64,000 nt of DNA from Blastobasis lacticolella (Eukaryota; Arthropoda; Insecta; Lepidoptera; Blastobasidae), in NCBI GenBank assembly GCA_905147135.1, contig LR990068.1, forward strand, positions 2,500,001 to 2,564,000, written 5' to 3'. This document shows positions 10,634 to 21,774 of the stretch, one piece after another. The position numbers and the translations under genes were made by a program. How positions within the stretch are numbered: position 1 is the stretch's first letter; every line of letters begins with the position of its first letter. The notes under the pieces are model-generated. The model was not told the DNA's origin. It searched no databases and worked only from the letters and a program-made list of their open reading frames with translations.

Positions 10634-10927
10634 TTTTATTAAACTAATACTAACACTAAAATATTTGAGAACTTATTTCTATCCTTGTTCACCCTTGGCG
10701 TTTCAGACAATTCCAGATTTTAAAACCCATGTTGTTATCACACCTACATTATTACTTTGCCACTCCAAAAACTGCCCATCTGACCGCGCCCTGAGGACCC
10801 TCATAAACCTATATTACTCAAGAGTGCCCCCCGCTAGTCACCGGTCATTGGTACACGACAAAATATTAACATTCTTTAAAAACAAAACGCTTTGCCATAA
10901 AAGTGACATACGGCACAATATACTTGG

Positions 10928-11018
10928 CGAGCGTCGGTGGCCTAGTGGTGAAGGTGTCCGACTCGCAAGCGAGAGGTACCGGGTTCGAATTCCACTGCCG
11001 CTTGTACCAATGACTTTG
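10928..11018 (+). mobile_element. SINE-B head only
   Basis: The best-preserved tRNA-like head: A-box-like TGGCCTAGTGG, then GCAAGCGAGAGG and B-box-like GGTTCGAATTCC. The body is missing after TACCAATGACTTTGCG. It cannot fold as a complete tRNA because there is no acceptor-stem partner. Confidence 0.82.
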
Positions 11019-11087
11019 CGTAAAGAAGTGACAAACATCTTTACAAAGATTCGAATTTTTATATTAGTTGGGATACTGTACTGCTAG

Positions 11088-11411
11088 GAGCGTCGGTGGA
11101 CTCGTTAGCGAGAGATACTGGGTTCGAATCCCACTACCGCCATGTAGCAATGACACTTTTCTGAGTTATGTACAATAGTTGAACGCTAACCGATGCTCTT
11201 ACGGTGAGGGAAAACATCGTGATGAATCCTGCACATTTAGGTGACTGAATGTGTAACCATGATCCAATCTGGTCAGGTTCCCCTGGTAGCAGGGTCACGG
11301 AGGTCAGATGGCAGTCGCTCCACTGTAACTACATAATATGCTAAATCCTGGATCATGGTCAAAGCGAAGCTCGGGTCCTTGCGCGCCATTAATGCCAAGA
11401 TGTCTTTTTTT
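11088..11411 (+). mobile_element. SINE-B, near full length, A box deleted
   Basis: Starts GAGCGTCGGTGGACTCG, so about 20 bp including the A box is gone. It keeps the B box GGGTTCGAATCCC, the complete body, and an end in AATGCCAAGATG plus a T-run. Confidence 0.9.
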
Positions 11412-11486
11412 ATTCTATTGCAATTGGCGCAAACTATAAATATCATTTTAGTACAAGTAATACGGTAATTAGTTCCGATTTTGTAT

Positions 11487-11750
11487 CATCATCATCACAG
11501 CCCGTAACAGTCCACTGCAGGACTTAGGGCCTCTCCCACGAAAGGGGAGGTTATTGCCATAATCTCCACGCTTGGCAGGCGGGTTGGAGATCGCAGTGTT
11601 TAAATAATACAATGGAAAATGCTGCTGCCCATTTTCCAGACTACGGAGACTCTTGATCTTTTGCGTCGAAAACATTAGTCGCCTTGTACGACACCCATGA
11701 GTGTAAGGGGTTGGTGCTATTCTACTCTGCCGGACACCACACGGCCAGAA
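11487..11750 (-). mobile_element. SINE-A copy 5, with TSD
   Basis: Full length. Perfect 11-bp TSD CGATTTTGTAT at 11476-11486 and 11751-11761. Just after the right TSD, TACTGAATAGAAATGTG is repeated directly 56 bp downstream. Confidence 0.94.
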
Positions 11751-12034
11751 CGATTTTGTATACTGAATAGAAATGTGGCAATGTAAGCTATCATTGAACC
11801 AGTACGTATATTTGTATACTGAATAGAAATGTGACTATTAAACAGACTACCTCGGACATAATTTCCTCGGAATCTGATCTCAAGCAATGCGTAATTTCTT
11901 TATTACAAGCTTATATTTGACTTGCATAGTTTGTATGTAACTATATACGTTCCGGGAAAATCTTGCAAGCCTAATTTGACCCATTTCCTGGTGTTCAATT
12001 GAGCTGAAATATGGTATACCCGTGTATAACTAGT

Positions 12035-12139
12035 GTCATGTAAGAAGAGACTTGGCGGGTCACGTGGTTCGACTTGCGCAGGCGATTACCTGCGCGAAAT
12101 CCCCTCTACTGCCATTTGACAAGTCTCTTCTTTCGTGAC
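12035..12139. mobile_element. MITE M8, 105 bp
   Basis: Terminal inverted repeats GTCATGTAAGAAGAGACTTG against GTCACGAAAGAAGAGACTTG (17 of 20 match). A second inner palindrome, GCGCAGGCGATTACCTGCGC, gives a nested hairpin. The flanking duplication is not evident. Confidence 0.65.
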
Positions 12140-12164
12140 GCGGATTATAATTAGGATGGCTATG

Positions 12165-12235
12165 CATTACAAGACCATGGAGCTGGTCTGATGATGGAGT
12201 CGGAAGGTGGCCGTAAGAACTACTGAACGCAACAA
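12165..12235 (+). repeat. Dispersed repeat V, 5' part
   Basis: TCTGATGATGGAG..CGGAAGGTGGCC matches 30790-30830. The partner block TAAAAGCTTGCTATGAAAGC at 12676 matches 31084. The interior of each copy is occupied by other elements. Confidence 0.6.
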
Positions 12236-12410
12236 TATATCCCCATCGTGTTTGGGCAATAATCTTAATGAGTTAGTACTATATTTTTGCATATTAGAAC
12301 TTATTTTAATTTTTAGATTTACATGTCCCCATGTCTGTGAGCTGAAATTTCGCACAAACCTATGTTTTATTTTTAAAAAACGTTTATATTTTTTTTGTGT
12401 CCATAGTTCT

Positions 12411-12650
12411 AGTGGTGTCCACGCGAAGATTCGAAAGAACGTTTCTCGTACGATTCGGATGTGGAACGAGTTCCCAGCCAGTGTTTCCTTTGGACTATGA
12501 CATGGGATCGTTCAAGAAGTATAATAGAGGTCTCTTTAAAGGCGGGCAACGCATTGGTAGCGCCCCTGGTGTTGCTGATTTCCGTAGGCGGAGGTGACCA
12601 CTTTCCAACAGGTGCTTTGCCTGTTTGTCTGCCGTATTACATAAAAAAAA
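12411..12650 (+). pseudogene. CR1-like LINE zeta RT C-terminus with tail T
   Basis: SRTIRMWNEFPASVSF, a frameshift, YDMGSFKKYNRGLFKGG, then GSAPGVADF-RRR-stop and tail T ending GCCGTATTACATAAAAAAA. This copy links the tail-T repeat to its LINE body. Confidence 0.72.
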
Positions 12651-13023
12651 TACTTTGACTGATCATAGTCTCGGTAAAAGCTTGCTATGAAAGCATTTTT
12701 TTCATTTAACAACATTATTTTTAATTGTTTTTCACACCTACTTAAATCCCGCATTTCATATTATTTGCTTTCCCTGTAAACTTATTGCCTCATTTAAATA
12801 AGAAATTGTTGTTGGAACAGTACCGTAAGGTCATAAACCGTGAACGGTTGTTTTTTTTTTGTTTGCACAACACTGTTCCTTTGTTTAGCATACTATTATA
12901 TGGGGGTTGCTATGGTTTATTGTTTTATTGTAGTCGATAAATGCAAATAGTTTTACTGTTACTGCGAATGGGTTTACTGCTAACTGTAATATAGGTATGT
13001 TTTTGTTTACAGTTTGGTAATAG

Positions 13024-13395
13024 GTGCCCAGATTGTTTTGTCATAAATTTTGTTTTTGTAAATTTTTTGTAAAGGCGGGCCTTTGAACTAGCGGGCTGTT
13101 TGATGGAAAGGTCTTAGCTATTCGTCGAAATATCGCAAGAATGACGTCATATCTGGATAGCCTGCTGGAAGGAACTAACAGCTCCAGACTCAAACGATGG
13201 AATATCTTAGAACTTGACCAAAGAGACTAAGCTCTTGAGAATTGTATGAGGATGGTGGTCACTGGACCGTCACTCATGAATGAGATTGTATTCATGGAAC
13301 ACATCTGATGAAGACTAACTGAGTCGAGGGCAGATATATTGGAACAAAAAAAAAAAAAAAAAAAATATCTGGATAGAGTGTAATAAGGATTGCGA
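13024..13395 (+). repeat. Repeat Q, copy 1 (interrupted)
   Basis: TTGTCATAAA, GCGGGCCTTTG, TATTCGTCGAA and AATGACGTCATATCTG recur at 13690-13870, giving two direct copies about 660 bp apart. Copy 1 is split by the retrocopy at 13161-13364 and continues at 13377. Confidence 0.7.
13161..13364 (+). mobile_element. Poly(A)-tailed retrocopy with 12-bp TSD
   Basis: A 204-bp insert ending in 19 A residues, flanked by ATATCTGGATAG at 13149-13160 and 13365-13376. The parent RNA is not recognised. One frame reads LLEGTNSSRLKRWNILELDQ before a stop, so it could be a 3' piece of an mRNA or of an unknown LINE. The young-looking TSD and homopolymer tail suggest a recent insertion. Confidence 0.85.
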
Positions 13396-13396
13396 T

Positions 13397-13650
13397 GGCT
13401 GCGTGGTGTCCGGCAGAGTAGAGTAGCACCAACCCCTTACACTCGTAGGTGTCGTACGAGGCGACTAATGTTTTCAAGGCAAAAGATCTAGTCTCCGCAG
13501 GCTGAAAAATGGACAGCAGCGTTTTCTATTGTTATATTTATAACAGTGCGATCTCCAACCCGCCAGGCAAGTGTGGAGATTATGGCAATAGCCTCCTCTT
13601 TTATGGGAGAGGTCCTAAGTCCTGCAGTGGACTGTTATTGACTGTGATGG
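13397..13650 (+). mobile_element. SINE-A copy 6
   Basis: Full length, diverged (GGCTGCGTGGTGTCCGGC start). Inserted in repeat Q copy 1. No clear TSD. Confidence 0.88.
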
Positions 13651-13689
13651 TAAAAGAGCAAAAAAATTGCCAGTCATGAAGGTCGCTAA

Positions 13690-13870
13690 CTTTCCAATCT
13701 TTTTGGTGTATAAATTGTCTTGTCATAAAATTCTTTTTTTGTATAGGTAAGGAATTTTCTGTTAGAAAAAGCGGGCCTTTGGGCAAGCGGGAATGGTGAG
13801 ATCTTACTTATTCGTCGAAGTAACGGAAAAATGACGTCATATCTGCAGTGCAGTGTAGTGTGACAAGGAT
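13690..13870 (+). repeat. Repeat Q, copy 2
   Basis: Direct partner of 13024-13395, uninterrupted. It defines the empty site for the retrocopy at 13161. Confidence 0.7.
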
Positions 13871-13989
13871 CGTGAGGGTTTCCATTGTGGTAATAAAAAT
13901 TGTACACAATTCACAAAAAATACTTTTACAGTAATCGGCATATTAGTTTCTCTATTATATAAAGTTCTTTGTTGTTTTTAATTAGACTA

Positions 13990-14095
13990 GCCAGGCATTT
14001 GCAGCCGACCGCCATCTCACCTGGTGGTAAGTGACGATGCGGCCGATGATGGAATATGCCTGTCTAGGAACAGCCTAATCCCCTTGTAGCTGGGT
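13990..14095 (-). mobile_element. CR1-like LINE epsilon 3' UTR
   Basis: CATCTCACCTGGTGGTAAGT, GATGCGGCC and TGCCTGTCTAGGAACAGCCT match the end region of the LINE at 8384 and 47990. Confidence 0.7.
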
Positions 14096-14680
14096 CACGT
14101 ATAGGGTATAATTAATTTTGGAAACTGGAACACCTGATGTGGACCCTAATAGACCAGCTAAAGAAATATGAAAATGGCAACGAATGGATGATGGAGTTTT
14201 CACGTTTGGTAGTTTGGGGTCCAACTTTAAATGTAGGCCATGTTTCATCTAATTCGGTTAGGTCGAACCAGAGATACCTACAGCTTAACCTCTGGCGGCT
14301 CGGAAAAAAGATAAACAGCCCCAAAAATATTGGAAAGTTGGCTAACTTCATGGTTTCTTGGTTAGACAGGCAATTTTTTTTTACACTGTGAGCAGCCCTA
14401 AAAACTATTTCCACGCGGACGAAGTCACTGGCAAAAGCTATTTTATATAAAACCTGTGCTCATACATGCGGGTGGTGATAAAGTACGGGAAATAACTCGA
14501 CTTCACCATCGCGGTGGTGACTGCGGTTTATGCCCTTATTCGAAACAGCTACCATTTTATTAAGCCCATAAACTACTGGTGACGATTTGCGAAAGGTGGC
14601 AGGTGGAGGTTGGATTCGACAGGACAGAGTGCATCGGCACCAACGACGTAAGAAAAAATGATGATATTATCATCATAATT
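14096..14680. other. Unique sequence
   Basis: Two overlapping open frames of 84-100 codons lie on opposite strands, with no recognisable domain and no splice context. I do not call a gene. Confidence 0.4.
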
Positions 14681-14681
14681 G

Positions 14682-14929
14682 TCATCATCACAGTCCATAA
14701 CAGTCCACTGCAGAACTTAGGGCCTCTCCCACGAAAGGGGAGGTCATTGCCATAGTCTTCAGGCGGGTTGGAGATCGCAGTGTTATAGTTACAACAATAG
14801 AAAACGCTGCTGCCCATTTTCCAGCCTACGGAGGTTAGATCTTCTGCCTCGAAAACATTAGTCGCCTTGTACGACACCCACGAGTGTAAGGGGTTGGTGC
14901 AGTTCTACTCTGCCGGACACCACAAGACC
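14682..14929 (-). mobile_element. SINE-A copy 7
   Basis: Full length with a short deletion at the CCACGCTTGG site. No clear TSD. Confidence 0.9.
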
Positions 14930-14967
14930 ATTTATCAAACATATGACCAATTAATGCGTGTATCATC

Positions 14968-15300
14968 TTGGCGTTAATGTCCCGGTTGTGCCCGCTCACG
15001 AGGGCCCGGGTCCGCGTAGAGCATGATCCAAGATTTGGTAGATCTGTAGGCTAATTGAAATCAGAGAAATTTTAGCAACAGAATTACGTAAATAGCCTAC
15101 AGGTAATCGCAGTGGAGCGATTGCAATCTGACCTCCGTGACTCTGCTACCAGGGAAACTTGACCAGATAGGATCATGGTTACACATTCAGCCGTCTAATG
15201 TGCAGGTTTCTTCACGATCTTTTCCCTCGCCGTGAGAGCATCGGTTAGTTCAAAACTTCAAATGAACATAACTCAGGAAAGAGCCATACCCATCGGATAG
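14968..15300 (-). mobile_element. SINE-B interrupted by M9
   Basis: Runs from CTTGGCGTTAATGTCCCGG through the ACATTCAG block to ACATAACTCAGGAAAGAG. Split at the GATCAGGTAAT site by the 53-bp M9. Confidence 0.88.
15047..15099. mobile_element. Mini-insertion M9, 53 bp
   Basis: Begins TAGGCTA and ends TAGCCTA, flanked by CTG (15044-15046) and CAG (15100-15102), where other SINE-B copies have a single CAG. Possibly a deleted DNA transposon. Confidence 0.55.
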
Positions 15301-15595
15301 AAGGCAATAACTGTCACTCCTAACAATGTTTCTAGTTAAAAATTATAAGTTACTTATACAAAAATGCTTATGCGCAGCTAAGATCTTAGGCAATGGAACG
15401 GTCCGGGTTTGTAATTATAGTTTTACCATAAAACTGAACACAATGGAACCAGTTACTGTTTAGAGGTAGTGAGAGTAGAGCCGGCAATCCTAGCCATCTT
15501 AAGTTTAAGTGCCTACTAACTTAGGTTTTTAATTTCTCGTACTTATAAACTTGTTCGCTTTGAAAAAGGTTCACAGTCTGATGGTAAGCGTGATG

Positions 15596-15868
15596 ATCCG
15601 TTGGTGACCTAATGGTTAATGGTTCCGACTCGTACCCCGAGAAACTGGGTTCGAACCCTTATGCCGTCATGTACCAATGACTCTTTTCTAAGTTGTGTAC
15701 GTTGGACACTAACCTGAAGCTAACTTGATACTCTTACGGTGAGGTAAAACATTCAGGCGACTGAATGAGGTCTAATGGCAGCGACACTGTAATTACGTGT
15801 TCTGCCGAATCCTGGATCATGGTTTGCGGACCCCAGGCCCTCGTGCACAACCGGGACATTAGAGCCTA
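15596..15868 (+). mobile_element. SINE-B with head, internally deleted
   Basis: Head with TGACCTAATGG (A box) and GGGTTCGAACCC (B box). The body lacks about 60 bp between the ACATTCAGGCGACTGAATG block and GATGGCAGCGA. Confidence 0.85.
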
Positions 15869-15920
15869 CATGTTTATATAGGTAATCGCGTTGAACTCTC
15901 ACTATTTGGATATGGTTACG

Positions 15921-16125
15921 AAACTATCTTACTAAAATTGTAAATATGAAAGTTCACATACATGTTTGGATGTTTGTTACTCCTTCACGCAAAAACTACT
16001 TAACGGATTTCGATGAAATCTGGCACTAATGTAGCTTATAGCCTGGAGTAGCACATTGGCTATAATTAATCCCGATATTCAATGTGGTTCCAGCGGGAAC
16101 GGGTCCGGAAAGTAAAAAGCGAATT
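15921..16125 (+). mobile_element. Helitron-like non-autonomous repeat
   Basis: TACTCCTTCACGCAAAAACT, CGGATTTCGATGAAATCTGG and GGGAACGGGTCCGGAA are hallmarks of a very common lepidopteran repeat resembling Helitron-derived elements. The 3' CTAG end is absent here. Confidence 0.55.
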
Positions 16126-16307
16126 TTATTATGTGTAATTGTAATAATATTAGCAAAATTAACAAATTCGGCAATTCAGGCAATTCGGTATGGTTCCAAC
16201 AATATCACGAATGTGCACCAATATACTCCAACATGTCATTTCGCTGAATGGGCTTGCTCTCAGTTTCTGTATAAACATTTCCCTATTGATAATTCGCTAA
16301 CCAAAGG

Positions 16308-16402
16308 TTGCCTGGAAGAAATAGCTTTAAGCAAAAAGGCCGCCTGTTGTTTTCTCTGTTGCTACCGACAAGTATCGACTGTATTATGTTTTATGCAATA
16401 AA
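16308..16402 (+). repeat. Dispersed repeat R, copy 1
   Basis: GGTTGCCTGGAAGAAATAGC, AAAAAGGCCGCC and the CAATAAAGTGTTCATTCATT end match 25550-25645. A retroposon 3' end carrying its own AATAAA-like signal. Confidence 0.75.
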
Positions 16403-17560
16403 GTGTTCATTCATTCATTCATTGAATAAAAGTACTAAGTGCAGATTTAAAGAATCTTCTTGGTGCAGCCCAAAAGCTTGCTTACTTATATTGCATTCTT
16501 CAATGAAGCCTTAGAGTACTTAGACATGAATAATTAGTTAAAAGAACAGATTCCTTTTTTACTATTTATAGCGTATCTGACACTGCAAAGATAGTAAAAT
16601 GTTGTAATTTGTAACCCACAGATCCGTAACCCTTCCGTCGGGCCGAAAACAGCCAGAACCAAAAAGTTTTTAAGCCAGCGAAGGTATTCGATCTCCATGG
16701 CCAAAACCGACCACCTGTCAAATGTCAAACGTAATCGTTAACCCTACATTCAATAGAACCACCGCTGAGTAAGCCACTGCTTTGTGAAGACAAAAAAAAG
16801 CTCTCGGTCATACATAAAAATCCCACCATTCTTCATATTAACCACGATTGAGATAAAATCAAAGAAGCCTTTTTTGTTGTTACAACAAACTAATAAAAAA
16901 AATTTGATTATTATCAGACGACAAAGTAAAGGACACCGGGCACGGAAAAAAGAAATTTCAAAAATCCAAATTCCGATTTCACTATAGGACTCTAAAGAGA
17001 AAAAAAGACACCCACAACCAGGCATCAAAGTAAACATTCGAAGCATCCAGCGATGTCTTAGTAATATCATTTTTAAATTCTTTATGATGCTCCTTGGTAA
17101 GGACCGCGCTCATAACTGCCCGTAAAAAAACAATAACAATCCATCCTTGTCTAATTTGAGGCGCTAGAAGAAGACAGATCGCGCGTTTTATCTCCTTGCT
17201 CGGGGGACGGAAAGAAACAAAATGCTTTCGGAAAAGGTTGTTCTTTTTTTGAAATAAATAAGAGACAGACGCACGCAGGGAGACTAATGTTGCTCATTCG
17301 TTGTGCGCATGTATTTAGATGTTCGAAAATCGAACGGTTGACGTTTTACTCCTTTTTTAGGTGCTTTTTAGGACACGCACAGCGATTGAGTGCGATCTGG
17401 GGAGTTTGCGTTGATCGTGATATCGCACGGAATTTGGTACCGAAAAATTATCTTTATCTGTTTTACGATCGGAGTGAAACACCAATGGAGCATGCGTTTC
17501 CTGGTACTAAAATTATAAGGTAAAAATGTCAAGGCAGAGATGTATGCAGGGGCGTGTGTG
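16403..17560. other. Unique stretch, possible exon material
   Basis: No repeat recognised. A frame is open from 17287 to 17523, with ATAAGGTAAAAATG (donor-like) at its end, but there is no domain homology. At 16620-16700 there is a GC-richer patch. Kept as unassigned. Confidence 0.3.
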
Positions 17561-17577
17561 GGAGCATTATTTATATT

Positions 17578-17680
17578 ATCATCGTCTTCTTCCGGGTGGT
17601 CATCCCGACTGCCAGGGTCCGCTTTCTTGCTTTCTTTTCCTCACTTCGCTTATTCTTGAGGATCCTCGCATCAGGCAGTA
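17578..17680 (-). pseudogene. LINE beta-like RT tail, very decayed
   Basis: CATCCCGACTGCCAGGGTCC and CCTCACTTCGCTTATTCTTG resemble the beta tails at 22505 and 26108 in the same orientation. Confidence 0.4.
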
Positions 17681-18436
17681 GGCACTCGATCATCAAGAAC
17701 GAGCTTGAGCTCGGCTCCCAACACCAAAGCGAGGTCGACCAAAGTCTTTCGCTGAAGACCGTGAGGCTGTATTTTGGACTCCAAGTCCAGCCAATGGCTT
17801 GAAGTGTGCCTGTTAGGCGGTTTGTAGTTTGTGTTGTAGTTATACCAGATAACGCAGCTCTATTTTCTAGTCTACGAAGGTTTAGAAGGATGAAGACCAG
17901 CAAATTGTCTATGCCATTTTTTATGCCACATAAACGAGCAGACAGCCCATTCTCAGTCAATTTACGGCTCTTAATATGCAGGTCCCGGAAATAATTAAAA
18001 ACAATTTTTTTGAATATCATCATTTTAGAACCACCCTTTCCTAGAAAAATGTGACTATTAAAAAAAGCACGTCAAGTTTTTGCTCACGTAAAATCGTTAT
18101 CAAGTATTGTAGATATTATGAACATAGACTAAAAGGATTTAGCAATATTTTTGCGATTTATTGACAGATCTTTTCCTAAAAATGAGAACATTTCCAAACA
18201 ATCGAACATTTTCTAATCTCATTATTTGTTAGAAGATTTCATAGAGTACATTTAAAAAAACTGTACCTGGTAACATTTTTGACAGAACAAAAAAAATACA
18301 ACAAGAATGTCCCCTCTACGTAACCGACTAGTCTTCTGTTAAGACTGCCACTTATCGAAACCGGTGGCCAAAATTGGAACTATGCGTCGCCACTTTGAAA
18401 TGTCATTTTGTTATAATCAAAGGTTTTACAGGGTCT
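17681..18436. other. Unique sequence
   Basis: A 150-codon minus-strand frame (18023 to 17571) overlaps the decayed beta tail and shows no domain I know. At 18355-18410 there is a scrap of M10 (CCGGTGGCCAAAATTGGAAC). Confidence 0.35.
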
Positions 18437-18540
18437 GCAACGCGAGGATGATGCCCTTGGTATTGCAAACGTCCATAGGCTGCGGTGACTGCTTACCATC
18501 AGGCAGGCCACCTTGTTTGTGACCTTAGTGGTACAAAAAA
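18437..18540 (+). mobile_element. LINE 3' tail U
   Basis: GCAAACGTCCATAGGCTGCG, CAGGCAGGCCACC and CTTAGTGGTACAAAAAAAA. 3' end of a CR1-like LINE. Confidence 0.7.
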
Positions 18541-18775
18541 AAGCGAAGCCATCACCGGCTCAGAAAGTTTGTGGACTAGAGAGAGGCCCCAAACGGCCTA
18601 AATCCCTCCCTGCCACAGGAGCAGCTTATGCAAAACCTGTCAGAATGAGATCACCGAAGTTGGGGATTTTACGAAAAGTAACTCGAAAAGGTATCGGAGT
18701 GATCGCAATAAGCGACACCTCGACTTGTAAGCGTGAGAATGTACAAATAAATAATAAATATGCTTGGACAAATAC

Positions 18776-19115
18776 ACTGTTAAGAGAGGTAGGGCATAGC
18801 GGGGTATCTCGTTCGAATTGGAGCCGCCCGACTGGGGAAGTACCTCCATCTTACAGAATATCGCAGCTAAATAATACTCTTTTAACTAGTATTGTGTTTC
18901 TGCCGGTGAGTAAGGTTTCCAGTGCTCCATGGGGTGGGGATTTGGGGAACCGTGGCTTTGGCAGTGGAGTGGCATTTGCCTTTTTGCTGCCAGAGCAACG
19001 TGTTATAGAGGTGGGCAACGCATTAGCGATACTCTTGGTGTTGCTAATGCCTATAGGCAGTGGTGACCACTTTCCATCAGGTGGCCCGCTTGCCTGTTTG
19101 CCAACCGTATGACAT
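18776..19115 (+). mobile_element. LINE 3' end with tail T, long copy 1
   Basis: About 340 bp, nearly identical to 61383-61728 in inverse orientation. Ends TGGCCCGCTTGCCTGTTTGC, CCGTATGACATA and an A-rich tail. Both copies keep an open frame (GDLGNRGFGSGVAFAFLLPE), which I attribute to recent common origin and not to selection. Confidence 0.78.
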
Positions 19116-19129
19116 AAAAAATAAAATAA

Positions 19130-19175
19130 AAAATACACACAGCGCCATCTAGCCCCAAAGTAAGCAAAGCTTGTG
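19130..19175 (-). mobile_element. SINE-C 3' fragment
   Basis: CACACAGCGCCATCTAGCCC then AAGTAAGCAAAGCTTGTG. Only the last 45 bp. Confidence 0.75.
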
Positions 19176-19436
19176 TATTGCACAGCACGGTGTCAAAAGC
19201 AGGCCTGCTTGAAAGTTTTTCAATTTATATTATGATTATTGATTTGGTATTTATTAGATTATTTACTTTACTGTTACTTTTCCCGGACCTAATTTATTTA
19301 TATAAAGCTATTAAAAAACAGTGGCATGCTTGTTTCGGTTTGAAAGTTCAACGAGTCTCAAAGTACGAAATTATCACCCATGTTGTTCCCGCACTTTGCG
19401 TCCGTTGCTTTAATTTGATACTACAATAATAATATT

Positions 19437-19651
19437 CTTGGCGTTAATGTCCCGGTTGTGCTCTCGCGAACGAGGGCTCGAGGTCCGCCTTGACCATGAT
19501 CCAGTATATATCAGATCAGGTAATTACAGTGGAGCGATTGCCTTTTGACCTCCGTGACCCTGCTACCAGGGGAACCTGACAAGAATCATGGTAACACATT
19601 CAGTCGCCTGATTGTGCAGATTTCATCGCGATGTTTTCCCTCACCGTAACT
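19437..19651 (-). mobile_element. SINE-B body
   Basis: Complete 3' half of the element from TCTTGGCGTTAATGTCCCGG to the TTTTCCCTCACCGTAA block. Head missing. Confidence 0.88.
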
Positions 19652-20186
19652 ATACTATAGAAGGACCGCTTCTTTTTTGACAGGTATGTAAGTCTACCAG
19701 GAATGGACCACCGTAGACTTTGAAGTTGCCATTTTTTCTTGCTAACCCTAGTTACTGGAACTATGACTCATTTGTGTCAAGAGAGATAATATGATGGCAT
19801 AGCTTTAAGATAAAATTTGTAGTGTTGTTTGTACTTTTTAATGTTTTACCGCTGACTAACAGATACTAACCTGTCTAAGATATGTAAGTATGTGTATATG
19901 TATTTGTATGTATGTATGTATATGTATTTGTTTTCAATGTAGGTATATAGGTATGTATTTATTTATGTATTGTATTAGTTAAGCATCATTATTTTGTTTT
20001 TGCTACTGTGCACGTCTTTACTGCATTTAAGAAATAAGTTGACCTGTTGTGTCTAATATATTATGTAATATACTTTTTGTAACAATCTTGTGTACAATAA
20101 ATGGATAAATAAATGGTGGCCACCTGATGGGAAGTGATCACCGGCAAGCATTCGGCATCGATTCTGCCTTTAACAATAATAATAAT
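19652..20186. other. Low-complexity TGTA region and unique flanks
   Basis: (TGTA)n microsatellite at about 19885-19935, then an AATAAATGGATAAATAAATG retroposon-like end near 20097. Confidence 0.5.
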
Positions 20187-20775
20187 CTTGGCGTTAATGT
20201 CCCGTACACGTGGGCTAGGGGTCCGCTTTGACCATGACCCAGGATTTGGCAGATTAGGTAATTACTGTGAAGTGACTGCCATTTGACCTCAATGAGCCGG
20301 CTAACAAGCAAACCTGACCAGATTGAATCATGGTCACTGGTTACACATTCAGTCACCTGAATGTGCAGGTTTCATCACGATGTTTTCCCTCACCGTAAGA
20401 GCTTCGGTTAGTGTTTAACTAATGTACTTATATAACTCAGGAAGTGATTACCTTCATTCATCATTCGGTCATTGGTACCTACATGAGGCACTGAGGTCAC
20501 ATCACAGCCCGTAACAGTCCACTGCAGGACTTAGGGCCACTCCCACAAAAGGGGAGGTTGTTGCCATAATCTCCACGCTCGGCAGGCGGGTTGGAGATCG
20601 CAGTGTTTAAATATAACAATAGAAAATGCTGCTGCCCACTTTCCTGACTACGGAGACTCTTGATCTTTTGCCTCGAAAACATTAGTCGCCTTGTACGACA
20701 CCCACGAGTGTAAGGGGTTGGTGCTATTCTACTCTGCCGGACACCACACGGCCACTGAGGTTCGATCCCGGTAAA
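20187..20775 (-). mobile_element. SINE-B interrupted by SINE-A in its head
   Basis: Body 20187-20488 and head remnant 20762-20775 (TCGATCCCGG, the B box in reverse). The gap is SINE-A copy 8. Confidence 0.85.
20498..20752 (-). mobile_element. SINE-A copy 8, with TSD
   Basis: Full length. 9-bp TSD CACTGAGGT at 20489-20497 and 20753-20761. Inserted into a SINE-B head, so it is younger than that copy. Confidence 0.94.
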
Positions 20776-21413
20776 TGAAATTGCATAAATATAAAATAAA
20801 ATTGACAGATACCAATCGGTAGCGTCAGAAAAACAACAAATGACAGACAACAAAATAATTCACAAATTACGTTCCAACAAAAAAAATGGGGAAGCCAACA
20901 ATATTTGTCCAAAGACTCCTGTGACAAACGCGGGTGCGCGAACGAGACGGGTGTACGTGGAAGCGAGACGGGTATAGAATTAAAACGTAAGGTTGACCTA
21001 CCTCACTGTTTGCTTTTGGTTGAAAACGGTCAAGGCGGCTCCGGTTTTTGGGGTGGGGTTCTGTCTAATGTAGATCGGTTCGAAAAATATAGCTTGATAT
21101 CTCTGATACACACACTCAATTTACTTGGTGTTTGGAGCATGTATGGTAGGGAGTACGGTAGTAAAGTAGGTAGGTTTATATGGCTTATTATTATTTTACA
21201 TCTAAACATAGTAGATACATAGTATAATATAAAAGTAAAGGTCCTAATTATAATTTTTAAAGTACCTTCACGGGTTACTAAATTATTACCTACGTAGGTA
21301 ACGATATCACCATAATCATTACTCGTACAATATTTAAATAAGGGACGAAATACCCGCTCAGAGCCTGAATTGCCCGAAATCGGGTAAAAATACCCGTAAC
21401 AGCAACTCTGAAT

Positions 21414-21676
21414 AATCATCACAGCCCGTAACAGTCCACTACAGGATTTCGGGCCTCTCCCACGAAAGGGGAGGTTATTGCCATAATCTCCACGCTTGGC
21501 AGGCGGGTTGGAGATCGCAGTAGTTAAATATAACAATGGAAAATGCTGCTGCCCATTTCCAGACTACGGAGACTCTTGATCTCTTGATCTTTTGCCTCGA
21601 AAACATTAGTCGCCTTGTACGACACCCATGAGTGTAAGGGGTTGGTGCTATTCTACTCTGCCGGACACCACACGGC
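21414..21676 (-). mobile_element. SINE-A copy 9, with TSD
   Basis: Full length, with a small internal duplication of TTGATCTC. 11-bp TSD CAACTCTGAAT at 21403-21413 and 21677-21687. Confidence 0.93.
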
Positions 21677-21774
21677 CAACTCTGAATGAGTAATGAATAT
21701 TCAGCGCGGTGTAATAGCGTGCTTGTATAATTAGACAGTAAGACAGTCTAATTAGTCGAGACCGAATATCGCGT

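Noticed and set aside
10928..11018. Possible tRNA gene
   Set aside because: A and B boxes are present but no matching acceptor or anticodon arms, and the same head occurs many times as part of SINE-B.
10584..11087. 167-codon frame
   Set aside because: Begins inside SINE-A, crosses unique sequence and ends in a SINE-B head; no domain.
16084..16401. 105-codon frame
   Set aside because: Spans a Helitron-like repeat and repeat R.
17571..18023. 150-codon minus frame
   Set aside because: Overlaps a decayed LINE beta tail and has no recognisable domain.
18513..19112. 199-codon frame
   Set aside because: Runs through LINE tail U and tail T; the C-terminal part is open in the related copy only because the copies are nearly identical.
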